Assembly (NCBI GenBank): GCA_947589605.1
Contig: CANQBR010000001.1
Location: 1 to 64,000, forward strand
Direction: 5' to 3'
Source: an uncultured Phascolarctobacterium sp.
Lineage (GTDB): Bacteria; Bacillota; Negativicutes; Acidaminococcales; Acidaminococcaceae
DNA length: 64,000 nucleotides
Positions within the stretch are counted from its first letter, which is position 1. Each line of letters begins with the position of its first letter. A program made the position numbers and the translations under genes. Shown in pieces: positions 61,569 to 64,000 of the stretch. The notes under the pieces are model-generated. The model was not told where the DNA came from, ran no database searches, and worked only from the letters and a program-made list of their open reading frames with translations.

Positions 61569-62187
61569 CCTTGATCTTCTCCTTTGCCTGCCGATATTCG
61601 CCCTTCGCCGCCATAGCGATGAGTTCTTTCGTCAAGACTCGCCGCCAAAAAAGCTGCCGTTTTGCGAAAAGCGGCTCGAGCTCACGCAGCCGCTGCCGCT
61701 CTTTAGGCAAAAATTTTTCCAGCTCGACGAAGCCTGCGGCCAGCTGTTCGCCCAAATAGTCGCGCAGCAGGCGGCTGAAGGCGGCGCTGCCGCTGGTGAC
61801 GGCCACATGCAGGCCCTCTTCGTGCCAATGGGCGGGAACGATGAAGTTGCCCCGCTCGGGCCGAGTCACATTGTTGCACAAAAAAGGAGCGTGAGCGGCT
61901 ATGACATCGTTCAGCTCTGCGTCGTCTGTGGCCGCCACCGTCAAGAAGGCTCCTTCCAGCAAAGCGGGCTCAAAAGACCGGCGGCAGAGGCTGCACTGCC
62001 CCGGCCAAGCTGCCGCCGCAGCTTCCAACGCGGGGCAAAAATCCAAAGCGACCACCCGCACCCGCGCCCCGGCCTCGCAGAGGCTGTGCAATTTGCGGGC
62101 CGCCACCGGGCCGCCGCCTACGATGAGGCAAGCTTTGCCGCCGATATTCAACATAACGGGATAATCGAAGCCTGCTGTCAATAGCAT
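61537..62187 (-). CDS. Precorrin-2 dehydrogenase / sirohydrochlorin ferrochelatase-like (CysG N-terminal type)
   Basis: MLNIGGKACLIVGGGPVAARKLHSLCEAGARVRVVALDF...AVTSGSAAFSRLLRDYLGEQL; start uncertain, and the 5' extension of the supplied ORF looks non-coding. Confidence 0.85.
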   Translation of the reverse strand: MLLTAGFDYPVMLNIGGKACLIVGGGPVAARKLHSLCEAGARVRVVALDFCPALEAAAAAWPGQCSLCRRSFEPALLEGAFLTVAATDDAELNDVIAAHAPFLCNNVTRPERGNFIVPAHWHEEGLHVAVTSGSAAFSRLLRDYLGEQLAAGFVELEKFLPKERQRLRELEPLFAKRQLFWRRVLTKELIAMAAKGEYRQAKEKIKDEIDRYRSQS

Positions 62188-62497
62188 CACCTCGCGGCGC
62201 CGGAGCCGCCGCTCTTTTTTCCGGCGAAAATATTTTATCATATCCGCCGTTATATTACCAGTCTTCGGCCTTCCCCCGCAGCGAAAGTTGCACGGCTCGC
62301 AGAAAAAGAGTTTTTCAAGAGCGGGGGGAGCCGCCGCGCCTTTGCTTTTTTCTTTTTGCGAACGCCGTTTCGCAACGGAGAAAGATCCCGCCGCTCTTTC
62401 AAAAAAATGTTTTGCTTTTCGAGCAACGCTCGAAGAGATTAAGGCGAGACTTTTTTCTTTCGCCTGCTCGCAAAAAGAAAAAGACAAAAGAAAAGAG

Positions 62498-62527
62498 ACA
62501 GCCTTGCGAAGCTGTCTCTTTGGGTCG
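62498..62527 (-). terminator. Terminator after the aminotransferase gene
   Basis: AAAGAGACAGCCTTGCGAAGCTGTCTCTTT hairpin. Confidence 0.8.
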
Positions 62528-62554
62528 AGATGTCCCGAGTTTTAACTTAAAGAC

Positions 62555-63733
62555 TTACATGCATTCTTTGATGGCCTGAGCCATGCGGTCCACGCCTTCT
62601 GCGATCCTGTCGTCGGGCATGTTGGAGAAATTGATGCGCATGCTGCGGTCCGTCTTGTCGTTGGGATAGAAGGCATCGCCGATAACGCCGGCCACTTTCT
62701 TCTCGATGCACTTGTTGAAAACTTTCAGAGCGCTGACGCCTTCGGGGAAGGTGAGCCACAAAAAGAGGCCGCCTTGGGGATGGGTCCACTCGCAACCGGC
62801 GGGGAACTTCGCGGCCATCTGCTCCAAGATGAGGTCGCGGCGATGACGGTAGAGGGCCACGATGTCTTTCACGTGGGCGTCAAGGTCGCAGCTCTCCATG
62901 TAGGCATCGGCCACGCCTTGGTCGAAGTTGGAGGTGTGCAGGTCGGCGCTTTGTTTGATCTGCACGAATTTCTCGATGACCTTATGCTCGGCGGCCACCC
63001 AGCCCAAACGCAGGCCCGGGCAGAAGATCTTGGAGAAAGTGCCCAAGAACATCACCAGACCTTTGGTGTCCAGAGATTTTAAGGAAGGAAGGATCTTTCC
63101 TTCGTAGCGCAGTTCACCGTAAGGATTATCTTCCAGCACCGGCAGGTCGTACTTGTTCACCACTTCCATGAAAGCACGGCGGCGCTCCATGGGCCAGGTG
63201 CGGCCGGTGGGGTTTTGAAAATCGGGGATGACGTAGATCATCTTGCAGCGGGGAGTGACGGCCAAAATTTTGTCCAGCTCCTCGGGGATGAGGCCGTCGT
63301 TATCGGTGGGCACTTCTACGAAGCGGGGCTCGTAAGCATTGAACGCGTTCAAAGCGCCCAAATAAGACGGGCTCTCGCACAGCACCACGTCGCCGGGGTC
63401 CAAAAACAATTTGCCGGCAAAATCCAAGCATTGCTGAGAACCGGTGGTGATGAGGATGTCGTCTTTATCGACGATAGTGTTATATTTGTCGGCCATCCTC
63501 TGAGCGATCTTCGCCCGCAAAGTGGGCCGGCCTTCGGTGGTGGCATATTGCAACAGCTGCCGCCCCTCTTTCAGCACCAAGTCGTGAGACACTTGAGCGA
63601 TCTCTTCTACGGGAAAAAGTTCCGGAGCAGGCAGGCCGCCGGCAAAGGAGATGATGTCCGGCTGAGCGGTCAGCTTCAATAATTCTCTGATCTCGGAAGC
63701 CTTCATCCGCTCCATACGTTTTGCGAATTTCAT
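62555..63733 (-). CDS. PLP-dependent class I/II aminotransferase (2-aminoadipate/LysN-like)
   Basis: MKFAKRMERMKASEIRELLKLTAQPDIISFAGGLPAPELFPVEEI; ITTGSQQCLDFAGKLFLDPGDVVLCESPSYLGAL; LGTFSKIFCPGLRLGW; start 63733. Confidence 0.92.
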   Translation of the reverse strand: MKFAKRMERMKASEIRELLKLTAQPDIISFAGGLPAPELFPVEEIAQVSHDLVLKEGRQLLQYATTEGRPTLRAKIAQRMADKYNTIVDKDDILITTGSQQCLDFAGKLFLDPGDVVLCESPSYLGALNAFNAYEPRFVEVPTDNDGLIPEELDKILAVTPRCKMIYVIPDFQNPTGRTWPMERRRAFMEVVNKYDLPVLEDNPYGELRYEGKILPSLKSLDTKGLVMFLGTFSKIFCPGLRLGWVAAEHKVIEKFVQIKQSADLHTSNFDQGVADAYMESCDLDAHVKDIVALYRHRRDLILEQMAAKFPAGCEWTHPQGGLFLWLTFPEGVSALKVFNKCIEKKVAGVIGDAFYPNDKTDRSMRINFSNMPDDRIAEGVDRMAQAIKECM

Positions 63734-64000
63734 GATGTAGCTTAGCCCCCCATCTGTAAATAAATAACGGTGCTTGCCGTTTATGAAATTTATTTTAACA
63801 CTTTGCCCGATATTGAACAAGGGGCAAAGTCTTGCTGCCGCCAAAAATTTCTTCCTTGTTATTTGTCAAAGTAAAAGCAAAGATAACCTTCAGTCTTTTT
63901 GCATTTGCTCTGACAAAAGAGGTATTTGCGTTTACTCTGACGAAGATGCATTTACATTGATAATTGACCAAAATTTCTTCCTTGCTTCAAGACCTGTGGT

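Noticed and set aside
62188-62487. N-terminal extension of the sirC-like ORF
   Set aside because: Low-complexity Lys/Ser/Phe-rich text over an intergenic, repeat-like tract; the domain starts near MLLTAGFDYPVMLNIGG.

Overview
The window is chromosomal DNA from a Gram-negative-type Firmicute, probably a Negativicute. That lineage call is inferred from LPS-core and LptD-like genes sitting alongside a CIRCE-controlled groESL, a preQ1-I riboswitch and Firmicute-like gene content. Most genes are on the minus strand.

Main blocks:
- 0-3.4 kb: glycolysis (gpmI partial, in-frame pgk-tpiA fusion, gapdh).
- 4.3-5.5 kb: queF-queT behind a preQ1-I riboswitch.
- 5.5-17.3 kb: housekeeping and accessory genes, including a periplasmic Spy/CpxP-like protein with three repeats.
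- 17.4-29.1 kb: an island of about 11.7 kb bounded by a 108-bp near-perfect direct repeat of the guaA 3' end.
- 29.1-33.7 kb: guaA, groEL/groES with CIRCE, a degenerate ~35-bp tandem repeat, and tRNA-Pro just beyond.
- 34.4-44.1 kb: GDP-fucose synthesis, glycosyltransferases, LicD and a GT10-type fucosyltransferase.
- 44.2-54.1 kb: LPS core (heptose) genes and an LptD-like protein.
- 55.4-62.2 kb: tetrapyrrole genes (hemL, hemB, cobA-hemD, hemC, hemA, sirC-like).

The most interesting locus is the guaA island. It encodes a gallate-decarboxylase-like UbiD (LpdC type), a second BsdC/VdcC-type UbiD with its small D subunit, UbiX, an LpdD-like protein, a DASS-type transporter and a LysR regulator. 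These are joined to a MoxR AAA+ ATPase / VWA-MIDAS pair and an orphan third protein. Both decarboxylase promoters carry the same 38-bp interrupted palindrome. I propose, as inference, an AAA+/VWA-assisted maturation module for prenylated-FMN decarboxylases.

All calls come from reading the sequence and the supplied ORFs. No database searches were run.
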